IMG/VR virus record: IMGVR_UViG_3300017773_000150
Coordinates: 1-22,994 of that record
From: a virus
Strand: one strand, 5' to 3'
Length of the DNA stretch: 22,994 nucleotides
Part shown: piece after piece, positions 9,901 through 17,077 of the stretch
Layout of the letters: every line of letters starts with the position of its first letter
Numbering within the stretch: the stretch's first letter is position 1
Notes under the pieces: generated by a model
Seen by the model: only the letters and a program-made list of their open reading frames with translations
Databases searched by the model: none
Told to the model about the DNA's origin: nothing
Position numbers and translations under genes: made by a program

Positions 9901-11005
9901 CAATCTTATTTACGCCATATACAACGGGCAAGTGTTTTGCTGCTAAGTTAAAGCGTAAGTCTACTTCTCTGTCTACAGTTACTTGATACTCCTCTTGAGT
10001 ATATGACTTCTTTAAACCAAACCAACTACTTTTCTTTTTTAATCTAGTTTTTGTTTCTTGTACTTGATATGTAGATACTAAATTAATTGCTTGTTCGCTG
10101 TGTAAAAATCCTAAATCTGCTGCGTACTCAGGGCGTATGGCAGCACTTGGATCAGGTTTTCCCTCTTGATTTAATGCCCTGTGGTTTTGATCTGCCGTAA
10201 TTCTTCCAGATACTCGAGAAAAATCTCCCCAATGGCTAGTAATACTCCAAGTTATTATGGAGCTTTTTGAAGGGTCTTCTTTTAACTTACCGGAAGCAAT
10301 TATGCCTTTAAATAGTAAATAAGGTTTTCCTATAATAGCACCAGTCTCTGTATCAATATGTGCTTTATATACAAATACATCTCTGTTTATATATCTAGCA
10401 TAGCTTGTGCCACTGGTTCTATCTATTAATATACTTTCTACTTCTGGGTTATTAAAAGTTAAGGTTACGCTCTGATTAGAGGCCGCGGCAAGAGTACCCT
10501 CAACAGAAGTTACTACCATTTTTGTATTATTAACTTCGAATCGATCTACTCTTACTTCTTTATTGTTATTGGTTCCTCCGGAAATAAGAAGTGTATCCCC
10601 TTCTCTAAAGCCTTCTTCTACAAAGTTTTTTGTACCTTGTATTGAGGTAGTGGTAAAAGTAACAGTATCAGTAGTTAAAGTATCTAAAGCAGTAGCACTT
10701 ACGTTGAGACTCATCGTAGTTGCTCTTGCCTGAGTGGTTTCACTAATCGAGCCTACACTTATAAGTTTATTTGCTATATAAGTTTGCGGTCCGTTTACGG
10801 TAGTACTGTTTGTAGGATAAGATAAGTCATCCCATATTATATCAGTAGAACCATCACTAAGATATACATAGTCTTGTGCTCTTTTTAAGCTCTTTCCTGA
10901 TTTCGTTATTACGGGTTTTTCAAATTTTACTAAATGTGCATATGTAAAAGAATCCTCTTTTAGCAAAGAGTTTCTAAGTGTAGCGTCTAAGTTTCTTACA
11001 CCCAT
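3989..11005 (-). CDS. Giant tail tip / central fibre protein (gpJ-like) with collagen arrays
   Basis: A 2338-aa composite tail tip protein expected to form the central spike and contact the host. Residues 1-230 resemble a tail hub module (AHLVKFE, YLSDGSTDIIWDDLSY, ISSI-type strand). About residue 260 is DFSRVSGRITADQNHR, typical of marine gpJ-like proteins. Residues of about 872-905 (LLDYLTDSRYGRGLDID...) match the gpJ core. A fibronectin III-like domain lies near 1320-1430 and a copy of the shared repeat module at 1435-1480. Gly-X-Y collagen arrays span 1613-1840 and 1985-2227. They are separated by a globular segment whose start (residues 1860-1903) resembles a CBM5/12-type carbohydrate-binding fold. 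The C-terminus (2228-2338) has GFISADALTVSS and STKIEIYDGSTLRVKIG. The start overlaps the distal tail stop (TAATG) and has GAGGAA upstream. Much longer than lambda gpJ (about 1130 aa), mainly because of the C-terminal additions. Confidence 0.88.
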   Translation of the reverse strand: MGVRNLDATLRNSLLKEDSFTYAHLVKFEKPVITKSGKSLKRAQDYVYLSDGSTDIIWDDLSYPTNSTTVNGPQTYIANKLISVGSISETTQARATTMSLNVSATALDTLTTDTVTFTTTSIQGTKNFVEEGFREGDTLLISGGTNNNKEVRVDRFEVNNTKMVVTSVEGTLAAASNQSVTLTFNNPEVESILIDRTSGTSYARYINRDVFVYKAHIDTETGAIIGKPYLLFKGIIASGKLKEDPSKSSIITWSITSHWGDFSRVSGRITADQNHRALNQEGKPDPSAAIRPEYAADLGFLHSEQAINLVSTYQVQETKTRLKKKSSWFGLKKSYTQEEYQVTVDREVDLRFNLAAKHLPVVYGVNKIDSIPVFVDTLNSDSKKVFVAYAICEGQVGGLYDIFFDDTSSICIDANDLSVRGNQTANGTVDVTCSGRADRGDTLTGQNMRSSSIATALGTIFGRGGVRWTTDDANGFYREYDYYPPEGFSATGIGASAQGKGITHEKGTRFDNPIDVRMQFHAGTSNQKADSILLHNSNNFKIAQDYYSGTEPYWGANHQLLDTAYLVGEYTIGEGETTIPSLDFVVRGKGVACLNYDFSYVIDPDYSTTDVATSTFNIGQTVASKYVVSGSTDVSLGNHVIEDIYTILDMNGNAETRVRFKTDPTASFNAFYIEDGSSNKIHFVTTDYTGHTGTIPATMSPEITAVSNSSSGDGVDVVLGSSNAVEQAAIDASEMIAILADLDGRETGQSGEALNAYPANRNNNTIENVGQTTEDSSALTEETTYVVPLQSFQLASNASTAAGAYIGREIELTRVFSDGSVSEPERKKITAYTGGTSKIVAVDSPFSEPPLQNDTYKIFTSNRDIRVSTNPAMQLLDYLTDSRYGRGLDIDADIDKESFFAAARACDERSNVTVLAQTAPAINSEYKFTSSGKTLWQGKVKSVSSAITIPRPNGDGNDTRYSVEFKEVKGKLAHRHEDWKYFYSGELYYKNGKLHTHTGSDGLVTYNASNSLTASLSLTGVVSGTLALDINRFIVGGSPVYGDRFTFDGDPLVKTYKSTTSYTSGYSLYDADDVKYWRYLGWDAQNQRHVTRHQTNVVLDTSKSVFSNINSMLNHFNGILRYSNGKYSLDVKRKAQTPATISIDGESYTVEVVDEEDIIGSISVEDVGQKGTYNQLDLTINDPQNRFEGRSVMMFNSDYLKEDRMVPKKGSMRTPYVTNYYNARMNAKQYLDSSRHGLKINFTMVPKGVLLRAGDVMRINYSRFGWSQKMFRIDNIKFNENCLVQITAEEHSDEGYLIAAKPSQVIAPAIPSVANMAVPLPVKTNTITATQNERGGIELNWQNSDNFNSANYTVQIWKSGKDSNGNPVNNIANAIHIGSTTSNTYTDSVIDSGQTSRYYWLRYEVKRGSQTTQTSQKVVFSNYEPNNNELSGSFVVGKTYNIVGLGSLDQAAWNTTAGTSGVTYAVGSSFVAATVGAADYASASTGGVEGVSDGALDGITISLTNDNATVPVSASNALDFTNTGTIISVVSGSTNLAYDNSSPYANSSFRVSAVAADGVTASSASPVEQTTTVGYSGITALPGLTGKLTFTIIVKDSLGAETTFTRVQTFTKGERGATGPDGDTGAQGPVGDTGNRGDTGPDGDTGAQGPVGDTGNRGATGPDGDTGAQGPVGDTGNRGNTGVAGPTGGQGPDGDTGARGNTGVQGPDGDTGSQGVVGPTGNTGVQGPDGDTGSQGPDGDTGARGNTGTQGPVGNTGTQGPGGDTGARGNTGVQGPDGDTGSQGPVGNTGTQGPVGPTGNTGTQGPDGDTGTQGPAGGTGIVGPSGQQGPAGSTGIAGNQSFSYYSTAPDNTLSTSPTISAWSSGSAYTQGNVVSYSSKVFVALQNHSGRSGVPSSDTAYWAEIFAGADNSSNTSDFTRLTPTVFISTGGYWLTVQGGQTDSQYRWYVDATVAGITNIKWTIAALEKASADITQDDFQDPVLIKGQKGEQGVQGSSGATGPEGATGVQGQQGATGPDGDTGTQGPVGNTGAQGVVGPTGNTGTQGPVGNTGTQGPAGNTGVQGPDGDTGARGNTGTQGPAGNTGVQGPDGDTGARGNTGAQGPVGPTGNTGVQGPDGDTGAQGPVGPTGNTGVQGPDGDTGARGNTGPVGNTGVQGPDGDTGARGNTGVQGPDGDTGPAGDTGARGNTGPVGNTGSQGPDGDTGSRGNTGVTGVTGPDGPAGSAGNAIVFDTDGLETDANKYELIQSFRGSNDVLKNDVYWDVQTGKVYQWQNNSTTAATIPSGQSFQDLTTGSYGGFISADALTVSSESDGSKIAISSTKIEIYDGSTLRVKIGKLS
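4325..5053 (-). repeat. Collagen-like array 2, 81 Gly-X-Y triplets
   Basis: Encodes tip protein residues 1985-2227 as 81 uninterrupted Gly-X-Y triplets, from GQK to GNA (counted by hand). GPD, GDT, GNT, GVQ and GPV dominate; about 32 triplets end in Thr. At DNA level there are units of 63 bases (CCAGTATTAC at 4611 and again at 4674) and 72 bases (start at 4751 and again at 4823). It should form a triple-helical rod before the C-terminal domain. Confidence 0.92.
5486..6169 (-). repeat. Collagen-like array 1, 76 Gly-X-Y triplets
   Basis: Encodes tip protein residues 1613-1840 as 76 uninterrupted Gly-X-Y triplets from GER to GNQ (counted by hand), about 29 ending in Thr. Proline is common at X, but Asp/Thr/Gln/Arg fill Y instead of hydroxyproline, as in other bacterial and phage collagen-like rods. 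It follows the FTK end of the preceding beta domain and precedes the carbohydrate-binding-like segment. Confidence 0.92.
5970..6158 (-). repeat. 63-base tandem repeat, three copies
   Basis: Three near-identical 63-base units start at 5970, 6033 and 6096 on the plus strand (each beginning CCTCGATTACC), encoding seven Gly-X-Y triplets each, of the type GDTGNRG...TGPDGDTGAQGPV. Only a few bases differ between copies, implying recent duplication or gene conversion. Confidence 0.88.
6566..6703 (-). repeat. Shared ~45-aa module, copy 3 (in tip protein)
   Basis: Tip protein residues 1435-1480 start VVGKTYNIVGLG and continue through AAWNTTAGTSGVTYAVGSS. The same module occurs twice in the 544-aa tail tube-like protein at 19100-19339, with AGTSGVTYAVGS identical to the second of those copies. 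Confidence 0.85.
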
Positions 11006-11778
11006 TATTGAACTTCCTCAAGACTTAAAGAAAATGCATATAAATTATCTGTATTTAGTGCATATTCCTGTACATCGCCTGCTATGACTACTTGGACCTT
11101 AGGATCGTTAAAAATAAGATCATCCCCCGCTGTAACTGATTTAGATAGTGCAGGAACAAAATGTATTCTTACTTGATTTGTAGTAGGACGAGTTGGTGAG
11201 GTACCAACTATATGATAATCAGTATTCGTTTCTACTCTTGTTACTTGGTACGCTTTTTTATGGTTGGAGTTGGCGCCTGCAATAGTAAACAAATCGCCTG
11301 GCAAGGGAGTTTTATCTGTAGCTACAACATAGTCAGAAGCTGTTAGTAGTAATGTGGTAGAACCTGCTGTGCCTGTTGAATTAGCCGCTGCAGAAGTTAC
11401 TACATGAAGCTGATTAGTGCTCCCACCAGACTCTTGCACCCAGGATCTAAAGTCAGGATCTTGAGGTAGGCGATATTGAGGTAGAGAAACAAAGAAAGGA
11501 TTTAAAGCTCCTCTTCTTTGTAATAAAAAATTATTAATAGGTTCAAACTCATCCCTCGTCATAGGATTATAGCTGATTTTTACTTTCCACATATGTCCTG
11601 TTTTGGCTCTTGCAATAAGTCTTCCCGAATTAGTTCTATCTCTTAAAACTTTTTGATTCGAAGAAAAAGTTACTGCAGAATATCCTGCCCCGTAAGAGCC
11701 TCCACCGGCCGCACCTGCGTCGGTTATTCTATTATTAGGATCTGGTAATATGTTTTGAAAAGTACTGAAATCTCCCAT
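11005..11778 (-). CDS. Distal tail / minor tail protein
   Basis: A 257-aa protein between tape measure and tip protein, the place of the distal tail (Dit, lambda gpM-like) ring that joins the last tube ring to the hub. Residues 1-90 contain a conserved core (MWKVKISYNPMTRDEFEPIN, then FLLQRRGALNPFFVSLPQY) that I know from distal tail proteins of marine siphophages. Residues of about 125-210 form an inserted beta domain with PGDLFTIAGANSNHKKAYQV, like the barrel insertions seen in such proteins. The C-terminus returns to a beta strand (YAFSLSLEEVQ). Start and stop both overlap their neighbours by one base (TAATG), and AGGGAGA precedes the ATG. Function is inferred from position and core motif. 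Confidence 0.75.
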   Translation of the reverse strand: MGDFSTFQNILPDPNNRITDAGAAGGGSYGAGYSAVTFSSNQKVLRDRTNSGRLIARAKTGHMWKVKISYNPMTRDEFEPINNFLLQRRGALNPFFVSLPQYRLPQDPDFRSWVQESGGSTNQLHVVTSAAANSTGTAGSTTLLLTASDYVVATDKTPLPGDLFTIAGANSNHKKAYQVTRVETNTDYHIVGTSPTRPTTNQVRIHFVPALSKSVTAGDDLIFNDPKVQVVIAGDVQEYALNTDNLYAFSLSLEEVQ

Positions 11779-14700
11779 TAGTATCTCCCTACGCCCATAG
11801 CGGCCGCATTAGGTTGTAGTACGGTAGTATCTACTTCTTCAACAAAAGACTGTCCATAAGAATTTGCAGCTTCTCTAATCATGCCTATTATATTTCCTCT
11901 TTGTAGTGTTAGCATATCCTCTACGCCTCCAGAATCTATTGTATTAATATTAAAAGTTACTTGGGCAGGAGCACCTGCTGCTTGTACTTCATCTGCAGGA
12001 GCTATACGTCCTGCACGATCAGGAATAAACATTTCAGGTCCTTGCTCTCCTACCATAAACCCTGCTGTCTCTCCTCCGGCTGCTCTATATTTGGCTCCGG
12101 TAAAGGCAGGCTTAAAGTTACCCGAACCTCCGATTCCATCTTCTCCTCTCAAATAAGCCTGTTCTCCTCTCGCGGACTGAGAAGTTGCTAAATCTACGCC
12201 CTTGCCTCTTTCTCCTATGCCAATGCCGGTAGGAACCGAGGAAGAAGCACTAGCACTAGATTGATAAGACGTGCCTGATATTATAGCTATTTGCGCTACA
12301 CCCATTGCCCCAATTAACCCAGCCAGTGCTATTGCAAAAGGTCCTAAGACCGCTGTCTGGGCCAATGCACCTGCGATACCTGCTGCTGTTGACATAACTG
12401 CTTGAGCAATCATTAACTTTTTATTAGTCTCAAAAGCCTTCTTCTTAATAGAATCTTTCTTAGCTTCCATAGACTTAATTTTAGCTAAAGACTTTGCGGA
12501 CTGTCCGTCTAGTTTTTTCTCTGCGTCGATTTGTTTATCTATAGCATCGATAGCTACATTCGATTGTGCTTTTAATACTGAAGCTATTCCTCCAATAATA
12601 TTTGCAGCGGCAGCAAACCCTGCAGAAAGCTTCATTGCAGTGTTATCACCGGCCTCAGCCATTATCTCCATAGCACCTACCACAGAAGTTAACATTGTGT
12701 TAGATAGCTCACCTAAAGTTGCAGCTAATTCTCCTTCAGGGCCTAACTCTCTTAAAGCCTCTGACATAGCTGTCATAGTATTACTAACCATCTGTAACGA
12801 CGCATGCTCAACATTCTTTTGTGCTTGAATTACTACTGCTTCTGCGGCTTCTGCGGCTAGTATAGCATCGTTTGCGGCTTGAGCAGCATCTTTTTCTCCA
12901 ACGCCGGACATTTGGGCTTGCTCGAGAGCAACTTGGGCGGATAGTGCGTCTAGCTTTTTTTCCGTCAGGTTCTTTTCTGCTTCTGCTAGGGTATTTACAG
13001 CGGCGGCGGCGGCCAGCATCCCTTCTGTCTGTACTTTGAACGCTTCCATTCCAAAACCTTCAGAGCCCATTCTATCAAAGCCTGTATCAAATCCAGACAT
13101 ACTACCTTGTATGGCTGAAGTAACACCTGTTCCTGCTATGCCTATAGACGCACTTGCCATTTGCTGTACTACAGCATTTTGTGCATCAAGTAATCGCAAT
13201 ACTTCTAGATGCTCTGCTGTTAGTTTCTCTTGGCCTCCAAACTGTGCTACTAATAAGGCTCTTTCAGCTTTTATTTTTGCCATTGTAAAAGCCAGATCTA
13301 ACTTTGCGGTTTTTATTTTTAACTCTGCCGCTTCAATTTGTATTTTTAACTCTTGCTGAGGCGTTAATTTTCCTCCTGAAGCTCTTGCTTGTCTAAGTAT
13401 TTTGCTAAGTTGTTGTTCGTTAGCTAAACGCTTTTTTGATAAGTCTAAAATCTTTTTTGAGGTTTTTAACTCATCAACTGCATTTTTGGCCGATATAATC
13501 TGCGGATCTATTTTCTTTGCCTCGGCTTCTGCTCTTAGCCTCGCAAGCTCTACTCCTCTTTCTGATAAGGCAAACTCGCCCTCTTTACCTGTAAATAAAG
13601 CTTCTTCAATCTTAAATTGTTTGTCTAAGTAATCTATTTCTTGGCTTAAAATTTCATTATTCTTTCTATCAAGAAAAGCTTGACCTCCTATAATACCTTT
13701 TGCTGCTTTTCCTAACTCTATAAAGGATGCTTTGGCTACAACTAATTGTTTTTTCATAGTATTTAAGGAATTTCGTGATGTATCTATCCAATCAATAAAT
13801 AACTGAACGCCTTCTGCATTTTTAGTAAATTGAGCAGGTAATTTCATATTTGCTACTTCTTCTTCCAAAGCTTTTAGTAGTTCTATAGCTTCTTGCCCTG
13901 CTTTTGTATAGCCGCTATCGAAGTCTGTTACTACAAAGTTTTCGTCTCGCTTTTTCATAAGATCTTCAAATTTTGCTGCTACTGCTTCTGCTCCTTCTTG
14001 TTCGTCTTGGAACATTTTTTTGACTTTTTGATTTCTCTTATTCATAGTACCGTTGAAAGTAGCAACTACTTGACTAACTTCTCCAAAAGCAGCTCTAACA
14101 GCATTTGGATATCTTTGAATAAGCTCCATTTCAACTAAAAAGTCTGAGTATGAAATCCTTCCAGATGCTAGCCGTTCTTGTAAAGAAACTAATTTAGCCA
14201 TAGAGCTAGCCATTAGGCTGGTATTAAAAGCAGAAGTATCTGTCTTTTTAGCTATTTTTTGTTGTACTTCCAATTGAAAAATAGCCCCTTTTAATATTTG
14301 AGCTGCAGTATCTGTTTCAATTTTTTTAATATCGTCCAATAGAGTTGCACTTTTAGTCTCTTGTCCCGTAATTTGCTTTTTAAGATTTAATATATAAACC
14401 ATTAAACCTTGAAGGGATTGAGCGTCGGCTACATCATTTGAGACTTTTTTTCTTTCAAACTCTAGGTTTTTTTCTTTCAAAAGTTCTACATTTCTTTGCA
14501 AAATTTCTTCGTTATCTCGAAGCTGTGAAGTAAGGTCTGATAAGTTTTGTGCAGCAACCTCTCTAATTTTCCCACTTATTTGATCTAGTACTCCTGCGAA
14601 AGCAATATAGCTTTCAGCAAGTCTTTGTCCCCCCTTTGAGCTAGACTGCATAAAACGAGATTGTATCTCTGCAAACTGTTCAAAAGATTTTTTAGCGTCT

Positions 14701-16286
14701 TCTATTCTCTTTTTTACCAAGTCTTCAGGAAAAAACTTTTCCTTTATTACTCCATAGAGAACAGATACTATAGAAATGATAAGACCTATGTAAGGCAAAG
14801 CAGTAAATAGTGCTGCTCCAAAAGCTTTTGCTCCTGTTCCCGCTATACGAAAAGCAGGTCCCATAGATTTAAGAGAGTTGCGTAAGCCTTTTTTCCCTTT
14901 AGTAGCTTTTTGCGTATTCTCACTATCCTCTTTGAAAGCAGATTTTAGACTGCCAAAGGAGTCTCTTAAATCAAAGTTAGCTGCAGAACCGATAGCAGTA
15001 GCTCTTGCGTTCGTTACTCGAGCCTTTCCTTGAAGATCTTCTAGCTCTGCGAGATCTTTCATTTGGTTTCTTACGCCTTGTATCTCTGCAGATTTTGAGG
15101 CATACTCTTCAGTGCCTTTTGTGAGACCGTTTAAACCTCTTGTTAGGCCTCCTAACTGTCCTTGGAGACTATTATTTGCAGTAGCAAACTCTTTTGAAGT
15201 AGCGGTGCCATTTTGCAGAGCTCCTGCAAGTTTTGCAAATTTAGGTGGAAGTTTGTTACCTTCAGTAGCGAGTCCTGCAAGTTCGGCACGTGCGGTTAAC
15301 GCTCCGTTGGCGGTTGCTGCAGCAGAATCTGCAAGCCTGAACATTCCTGGTGCAACTCCTCTTGTGATACCTAAAGCTAGTGTAGTACCTACGGCTGCTA
15401 AAGAAGCTAAATGTCTTGATGCAAACTCTACGGCACTGCTTAATCCTGTTACGGCCGAAGTTCCGTTAATAAAGGCTTTTTGTAAATCTGCTAAAGAAGC
15501 GGCGAGTTTATCGTAAGGATTAGAGTCTACACCTTGACTAAGATCTTCAAACTTTTTAAGTCCTTGTTCAATTGTTGCGTTTAAAAATGCCTGTCGTCTG
15601 TCAAATTGAGTAACTTGCCCTGCCGCTAATCCTAGTCTATCTGCATAGTCTTGTACAGCATCGTCAAGTCTTACCATAATACCTAATTCATCAAGAATTT
15701 CAGGTTCTAATTTTGCAGTACCTCTTACTAGACGATCTAAAGCATCTCCCATATCTCTTCCGAGGGCTATAGAAGCGCCTTTTGCTACTTTTGTTAATTG
15801 AATTAATTGATCAGATCGAAAACCTGCTGACATAGCTAATGCTGTTGCTCGCATTGCTTGTTCAGAAGAAATAGCGGCCCCCGTAATATCTCTAAGACCG
15901 TTAGCAACATCAGGAAGGTTTTGGCCTGCAGCAGCTCCTACAAGTCTCAAACCTTTTTCTAATTGTTCTATCTGAGCTGCTCGTCTAAGAGCGTTGAAGG
16001 CGGCAGTTGCTGCAAAGATGTTTGCAGCTAGAATTGCATAAGCACTGACTAAGCCGTTGCTGCCACCCATAGAGTCGCGCATTTTTGAGAAACCTTTACT
16101 CGCACTTAAACCAGCCTGCCCAACACCTTTGGCCCCTCGAGCAAAGTGATCTTGACCTTTATTAGCTTTTTTAGTAGCGCCTTCTACTTTTCCCAAGCTA
16201 TCAGCAGTTTTTTTAGCCTCTTTGGTAACAAGTGCTAAAGAACCTTTGTCATCAAGTTTTACCGTAAAAGTAATTTCGTTAGCCAA
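11778..16286 (-). CDS. Tail tape measure protein
   Basis: A 1502-aa protein, the longest after the tip, placed directly after the tail assembly chaperones as tape measure genes are. It sets tail length and is thought to pass into the host on infection. The N-terminus is Lys/Ala-rich and helical; residues of about 80-101 and 494-512 (PYIGLIISIVSVLYGVI) are hydrophobic, and 1297-1336 form a long Ala/Gly/Ile hydrophobic stretch. Extended charged coiled-coil sequence lies at about 520-1150. Residues of about 1414-1434 contain GEQGPEMFIPDRAG, a C-terminal motif common in tape measure proteins. No lysozyme or peptidase domain is visible. The start codon is TTG (16286-16284), with AAAGAGA upstream; no better ATG exists before the conserved-looking MANEITFTVKLDD. 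Its stop overlaps the distal tail start. Confidence 0.93.
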   Translation of the reverse strand: MANEITFTVKLDDKGSLALVTKEAKKTADSLGKVEGATKKANKGQDHFARGAKGVGQAGLSASKGFSKMRDSMGGSNGLVSAYAILAANIFAATAAFNALRRAAQIEQLEKGLRLVGAAAGQNLPDVANGLRDITGAAISSEQAMRATALAMSAGFRSDQLIQLTKVAKGASIALGRDMGDALDRLVRGTAKLEPEILDELGIMVRLDDAVQDYADRLGLAAGQVTQFDRRQAFLNATIEQGLKKFEDLSQGVDSNPYDKLAASLADLQKAFINGTSAVTGLSSAVEFASRHLASLAAVGTTLALGITRGVAPGMFRLADSAAATANGALTARAELAGLATEGNKLPPKFAKLAGALQNGTATSKEFATANNSLQGQLGGLTRGLNGLTKGTEEYASKSAEIQGVRNQMKDLAELEDLQGKARVTNARATAIGSAANFDLRDSFGSLKSAFKEDSENTQKATKGKKGLRNSLKSMGPAFRIAGTGAKAFGAALFTALPYIGLIISIVSVLYGVIKEKFFPEDLVKKRIEDAKKSFEQFAEIQSRFMQSSSKGGQRLAESYIAFAGVLDQISGKIREVAAQNLSDLTSQLRDNEEILQRNVELLKEKNLEFERKKVSNDVADAQSLQGLMVYILNLKKQITGQETKSATLLDDIKKIETDTAAQILKGAIFQLEVQQKIAKKTDTSAFNTSLMASSMAKLVSLQERLASGRISYSDFLVEMELIQRYPNAVRAAFGEVSQVVATFNGTMNKRNQKVKKMFQDEQEGAEAVAAKFEDLMKKRDENFVVTDFDSGYTKAGQEAIELLKALEEEVANMKLPAQFTKNAEGVQLFIDWIDTSRNSLNTMKKQLVVAKASFIELGKAAKGIIGGQAFLDRKNNEILSQEIDYLDKQFKIEEALFTGKEGEFALSERGVELARLRAEAEAKKIDPQIISAKNAVDELKTSKKILDLSKKRLANEQQLSKILRQARASGGKLTPQQELKIQIEAAELKIKTAKLDLAFTMAKIKAERALLVAQFGGQEKLTAEHLEVLRLLDAQNAVVQQMASASIGIAGTGVTSAIQGSMSGFDTGFDRMGSEGFGMEAFKVQTEGMLAAAAAVNTLAEAEKNLTEKKLDALSAQVALEQAQMSGVGEKDAAQAANDAILAAEAAEAVVIQAQKNVEHASLQMVSNTMTAMSEALRELGPEGELAATLGELSNTMLTSVVGAMEIMAEAGDNTAMKLSAGFAAAANIIGGIASVLKAQSNVAIDAIDKQIDAEKKLDGQSAKSLAKIKSMEAKKDSIKKKAFETNKKLMIAQAVMSTAAGIAGALAQTAVLGPFAIALAGLIGAMGVAQIAIISGTSYQSSASASSSVPTGIGIGERGKGVDLATSQSARGEQAYLRGEDGIGGSGNFKPAFTGAKYRAAGGETAGFMVGEQGPEMFIPDRAGRIAPADEVQAAGAPAQVTFNINTIDSGGVEDMLTLQRGNIIGMIREAANSYGQSFVEEVDTTVLQPNAAAMGVGRY

Positions 16287-16287
16287 G

Positions 16288-16671
16288 TTATTTTCTCTTT
16301 AGCTTATCGTACTCCCTCTTCATTTGTTCTTGGGACTTTTTGATAGCTCTTGAGTCTAACCAAGATATTATTTCTAGGAAGAACTCTGTGTCTGTTATTT
16401 TATGTACGTTTAAAAAATGCGATAGATTTGTATAATCTTTTCCTACATATCCTATCTCTGGATAAATTCTATCTCCCAAACTATTAAAAGTATTTATAGC
16501 TTCTTTAATTATTTCAGGAAAGTCCTCCCAATCAGGAGGAATTTCGTTATCACTTGGTTCTTTTCCTAACTGCTCGCACATATCTAAATACTTATTGCGA
16601 GTCATTCCAGTATCAAGATTCTTGTACATGCTCTCGAGGCGCTTTAATGCTTCCTCCTTTTGGCTTTGCAC
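16288..16671 (-). CDS. Tail assembly chaperone, frameshifted downstream part (gpT-like)
   Basis: An open frame of up to 127 codons overlapping the end of the 150-aa chaperone gene. The sequence (MCEQLGKEPSDNEIPPDWED, then FPEIIKEAINTFN, IGYVGKDYTNLSHFL) fits the downstream half of phage tail assembly chaperones, comparable to lambda T, which binds the tape measure protein. The first possible start is GTG at 16671 with no convincing ribosome binding site; the first ATG (16629) is 23 bases past the only AGGAGG, too far. It is therefore probably made only as a C-terminal extension of the upstream protein. The frame is +1 (or -2) relative to the upstream gene. A slip at 16658-16660 would give a fusion of about 258 aa. 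The stop lies one base before the tape measure start. Confidence 0.8.
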   Translation of the reverse strand: MQSQKEEALKRLESMYKNLDTGMTRNKYLDMCEQLGKEPSDNEIPPDWEDFPEIIKEAINTFNSLGDRIYPEIGYVGKDYTNLSHFLNVHKITDTEFFLEIISWLDSRAIKKSQEQMKREYDKLKRK

Positions 16672-17065
16672 GAAAGTTTTCTAAATCAAAGACTACCTCA
16701 TTGAGCCACGTATCAAATTCTGTGGAAGAAGAAACTAGAGTTTCTGCATTTTCTTCTGTATATTCTAATTCTTTTGAAAGATCTTGTCCATCAACGTCAA
16801 TTAAAATTAAAGTCTGTAAGTGTTCCAAAGTTAGCCCTTTCCAGTTTTTTATGGTTGAACGAGCAAATTCAGTTACAAATTTATCCTCATCTAGCGTCTC
16901 TGCAGCTTGTCTTGTTTTTCTATCGAACTTGGTCGTAGTACATCTCTTACGTAGTCCAGTTAGTTCTTTTCTTGATAAGTTAGCTACTTCCACAGAAAAA
17001 TCAGATAAACCAGGAAAGTCTACCCACACTGCTTTTGTATCAACCATTAATTTCTTTAAATCCAT
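16613..17065 (-). CDS. Tail assembly chaperone, upstream part (gpG-like)
   Basis: A 150-aa protein preceding the tape measure gene. The pattern W-V-DFPGLSDFSVEVANLSRKEL, LRKRCTT, IKNWKGLTLEHLQTL, then ENAETLVSSSTEFDTWLNEV and DLENF is characteristic of lambda G-type tail assembly chaperones, which coat the tape measure during tube polymerisation and are absent from the finished tail. The ATG has AGAGGA 7 bases upstream and lies 12 bases after the previous stop. The last 14 residues after the Lys of AKPK are replaced when the ribosome shifts into the downstream frame, leaving a 136-residue common part. Confidence 0.85.
   Translation of the reverse strand: MDLKKLMVDTKAVWVDFPGLSDFSVEVANLSRKELTGLRKRCTTTKFDRKTRQAAETLDEDKFVTEFARSTIKNWKGLTLEHLQTLILIDVDGQDLSKELEYTEENAETLVSSSTEFDTWLNEVVFDLENFRAKPKGGSIKAPREHVQES
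16653..16663 (-). promoter_or_regulatory. Candidate programmed frameshift site in chaperone overlap
   Basis: On the minus strand the sequence is CCA AAA GGA GG in the upstream frame. tRNA-Lys on AAA (16660-16658) could re-pair with AAG one base on, entering the downstream frame as AAG GAG GAA. The bases also form AAGGAGG, a strong Shine-Dalgarno-like element. The usable shift window runs from just after a downstream-frame TAG (shortly before 16671) to the upstream TGA at 16613-16615. The exact slip position is inferred; a -2 shift elsewhere in the window gives the same frame. Confidence 0.5.
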
Positions 17066-17077
17066 TCTTTATTCCTC

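Noticed and set aside
11778-16286. Possible lysozyme or peptidase domain within the tape measure protein
   Set aside because: No catalytic motif pattern could be found; the sequence is coiled-coil, hydrophobic segments and a standard C-terminal motif.
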